Below, one piece after another: positions 6,386 to 8,239 of a stretch of DNA of 8,239 nt (positions within the stretch are counted from its first letter, which is position 1; each line of letters opens with the position of its first letter). This DNA is from an uncultured Flavobacteriales bacterium (GTDB lineage: Bacteria; Bacteroidota; Bacteroidia; Flavobacteriales_D; Sanyastnellaceae): the NCBI GenBank assembly GCA_938003665.1, contig CALKYI010000444.1:1-8239 (forward strand). The letters run 5' to 3'. The position numbers and the translations under genes were made by a program. The notes under the pieces were generated by a model. The model did no database searches and had not been told where the DNA came from. It saw only the letters and a list, made by a program, of their open reading frames with translations.

Positions 6386-8038
6386 TCAGCTCCAGAACAG
6401 TCCGTAAAGGGCCACCAACACCACCATCACCGCAAACGCGCCCACGTTGAAGACCGGCCCGGTCTTGAAGGTGCGCTTCGAAATGGCGATGCCCTTTGCA
6501 TCATCGGCCCCTTGGCCTTCGCTCCAACTTACCGCCGCGATGACCGCCATGGTCAGCAACGTGGTGTACCCCATCTGATCGAGGAACGGCAGATCCAAGA
6601 ACATCCCGCTGTCGGACCAGCCCTTGGGTGCAACCTTGAAGTACATAGCGATGGGAATCGAGGCGAGTGCACCGACGATTGCGCCTCGGTTGGTGGTTTT
6701 TTTCCAGAACAAACCGAGCAGGAACACCGCCAAGATGCCCGGGCTCACCACACCGGTGTATTCCTGAATGAACTGGAATGCTTGGTCGATGCCCCCGAGG
6801 AGCGGCGCCATCACACACGCGATAGCCAGGGCAACGACCGCCGCAATCCGTCCTGTGCGCACGGTCGCACGGTCGCCCGCTTCGGGGTTGATGTACTGTT
6901 TGTAAATGTCCATGGTGAAAATGGTGGACGTCGAATTCAGCATGGATGCCAACGACGAAACGATGGCGGCAGCGAGCGCTGCAAACGCGAGGCCCTTCAG
7001 CCCGGTGGGCAAAAATTGCAGCAACCACGGGTACGCCTTATCAGCTTGGGCAGTGGACGGCATGTTCAGTTGGCCCGCCTCCCCCAAGCTGGCCATGATG
7101 GCCGGGTCCTCAATCATGACATAGGCCGCGATACCCGGGATGACCACGATGAGGGGAAGGATGAGTTTGAGGCCCGCAGCGAAGAGGATGCCGTTCTGCG
7201 CTTCGTTCAAGGATTTGGCCGCCAGCGTCCGCTGAATGATGTACTGGTTGAAGCCCCAATAGTACACATTGGCCACCCACATCCCACCGACCAAGACGCC
7301 GATGCCCGGGAGGTTGTTGTACTCCGGATGGGACTTGTCAAGGATCATGGCAAACTTCTCAGGCGCCGCATCGTAGATGGTTTGGAAGCCGGCCCACATG
7401 CCCTGCCCACCTGAAACGGTGTCGAGTGCGAGGTACGTGGTGACCATCCCCCCAAGGATGAGGAAAACCACCTGAATGACATCCGTCCAAGAAACCGCCG
7501 AAAGCCCCCCATACAGCGAATAGGCGACGGCGAACAACGCCAAGCCGAGCACGCCGTAGATCATCGGTATTCCCATGATGGTTTCCAGCGCCAGGGAGCC
7601 GAGGTACAGCACCGAAGCGAGGTTGACGAAGACATAGAGCGCAATCCAAAAGACCGCGAGGATGGTTTTGAGCTGGGTGGAGTAGCGCTTCTCGACAAAC
7701 TCCGGAATGGTGTACAAGCCCTTCTCGATGAAAATGGGGAGGAAGTACTTTCCGACAATCAACAACGTCAGCGCAGCCATCCATTCGTACGAGGCAATGG
7801 CCAATCCCAAACTGAAGCCCGAACCGGACATGCCGATGAACTGCTCAGCGGAAATGTTCGCGGCGATCAGCGAAGCCCCGATGGCCCACCACGGGAGCGA
7901 TTTGCTCGCAAGGAAATAATCTTCCGCGCTCTTCTCCTTGCCGTCTTTGCTGCGGGAAACGTAAAGTCCCACGCCGAGGATCAATGCGGCGTAAACAATG
8001 AAAATGATGTAGTCGGTGAGGGCGAATTGAGCCGTCAT
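6386..8038 (-). CDS. sglT: Sodium/sugar symporter of the SSS family (vSGLT-like)
   Basis: The protein is 550 residues, close to Vibrio parahaemolyticus vSGLT, which it matches closely from memory over the full length with a constant offset of three residues. It imports a sugar, by homology galactose or glucose, with Na+. The LeuT-type fold should have about 14 membrane helices; hydrophobic segments run from residue ~9 to the final VALYGLFWS. vSGLT sugar-site residues are conserved: Asn61, Gln66, Glu85, Asn257, Tyr260 (gate), Trp261, Lys291, Gln425, with Met70, Tyr84 and Phe421 as hydrophobic gates. Na2-site Ser361/Ser362 and the Ala59/Ile62 region are also kept. Ser91 of vSGLT is Ala88 here. 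The ATG at 8038 fits the vSGLT N-terminus; a TTG at 8080 would add 14 residues of no membrane character. The gene lies downstream of tRNA-Val and its terminator, and converges on the BNR gene with a 10 bp gap. Confidence 0.97.
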   Translation of the reverse strand: MTAQFALTDYIIFIVYAALILGVGLYVSRSKDGKEKSAEDYFLASKSLPWWAIGASLIAANISAEQFIGMSGSGFSLGLAIASYEWMAALTLLIVGKYFLPIFIEKGLYTIPEFVEKRYSTQLKTILAVFWIALYVFVNLASVLYLGSLALETIMGIPMIYGVLGLALFAVAYSLYGGLSAVSWTDVIQVVFLILGGMVTTYLALDTVSGGQGMWAGFQTIYDAAPEKFAMILDKSHPEYNNLPGIGVLVGGMWVANVYYWGFNQYIIQRTLAAKSLNEAQNGILFAAGLKLILPLIVVIPGIAAYVMIEDPAIMASLGEAGQLNMPSTAQADKAYPWLLQFLPTGLKGLAFAALAAAIVSSLASMLNSTSTIFTMDIYKQYINPEAGDRATVRTGRIAAVVALAIACVMAPLLGGIDQAFQFIQEYTGVVSPGILAVFLLGLFWKKTTNRGAIVGALASIPIAMYFKVAPKGWSDSGMFLDLPFLDQMGYTTLLTMAVIAAVSWSEGQGADDAKGIAISKRTFKTGPVFNVGAFAVMVVLVALYGLFWS

Positions 8039-8091
8039 GTCCGTAAGGGTTAGCGAAGTCCGGCCGCGGTCATTGCGCAAGCGGTTGGGTG

Positions 8092-8114
8092 CAAAATACG
8101 GTTTCTTGCTGCAA
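8092..8114 (-). promoter_or_regulatory. Weak candidate promoter for the sugar symporter
   Basis: Between the tRNA terminator and the symporter ATG, the minus strand carries TTG (8112-8114) and TATTTTG (8092-8098), the latter one base short of TAnnTTTG. The spacer is 13 bp, shorter than the usual ~17-23, so this is a guess. The terminator just upstream does imply that the symporter needs its own promoter within this ~75 bp stretch. Confidence 0.22.
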
Positions 8115-8116
8115 CG

Positions 8117-8150
8117 AAAATCCCCCGCCAGTGCAAAGACCGGCAGGGGA
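8117..8150 (-). terminator. Intrinsic terminator after tRNA-Val
   Basis: In minus-strand RNA, arms 8139-8150 and 8121-8132 form a continuous 12-bp stem (10 Watson-Crick pairs and two G-U pairs) with a 6-nt loop (8133-8138), followed by UUUUCGUU. On the plus strand the two wobble pairs become C-A mismatches and no T tract follows, so the signal is directional and belongs to minus-strand transcription. It lies 10 bp downstream of the tRNA 3' end and separates the tRNA transcript from the symporter gene. Confidence 0.87.
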
Positions 8151-8160
8151 TGCTAACGGG

Positions 8161-8234
<74 letters not shown>

Positions 8235-8239
8235 GAAAA

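Noticed and set aside
6251..7414. 387-residue plus-strand frame opposite the symporter
   Set aside because: Composition rich in His, Arg and Gly without domains; the minus strand encodes an unmistakable SSS transporter.

Overview
The window looks like chromosomal DNA of a G+C-rich member of the Bacteroidota. The evidence is a TPR / DUF4292 lipoprotein / EnvC-like M23 run typical of that phylum, a FeoB with the phylum-style C-terminal AMQCMST segment, and a secreted BNR protein ending in what looks like a type IX secretion (T9SS) sorting domain. A perfect TAnnTTTG (-7) box also lies in front of feoA. I cannot name the genus. Coding density is very high; the longest non-coding stretch is about 120 bp. 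I see no mobile element, CRISPR array, phage gene or rRNA.

Left part (1-2442, + strand): the tail of a TPR protein overlaps by 4 bp a DUF4292 lipoprotein gene, which in turn overlaps a gene for a coiled-coil, LytM-domain (M23) protein of the EnvC type. The overlaps suggest one translationally coupled operon for cell-envelope work. The LytM domain has lost two of its metal/catalytic histidines, so it probably activates or scaffolds rather than cuts.

Middle (2495-4811): feoB, the ferrous-iron transporter, follows on the + strand. feoA, its small SH3-like partner, is encoded on the opposite strand with only 4 bp between the two stop codons. This tail-to-tail layout is unusual, because feoA normally precedes or is fused to feoB.

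Right part (4870-8239): a secreted BNR/Asp-box beta-propeller protein with a Cys motif (CECC...CPxxGP) is divergent from feoA. It converges, with a 10 bp gap, on a vSGLT-like sodium/sugar symporter on the minus strand. Upstream of the symporter lie a strong intrinsic terminator and a tRNA-Val(GAC), both on the minus strand.

No clearly new multi-gene system is visible. The points most worth checking are the cysteine-motif BNR protein beside the feo genes, the tail-to-tail feoA/feoB pair with a possibly near-leaderless feoA, and single-residue changes in the symporter and the tRNA.
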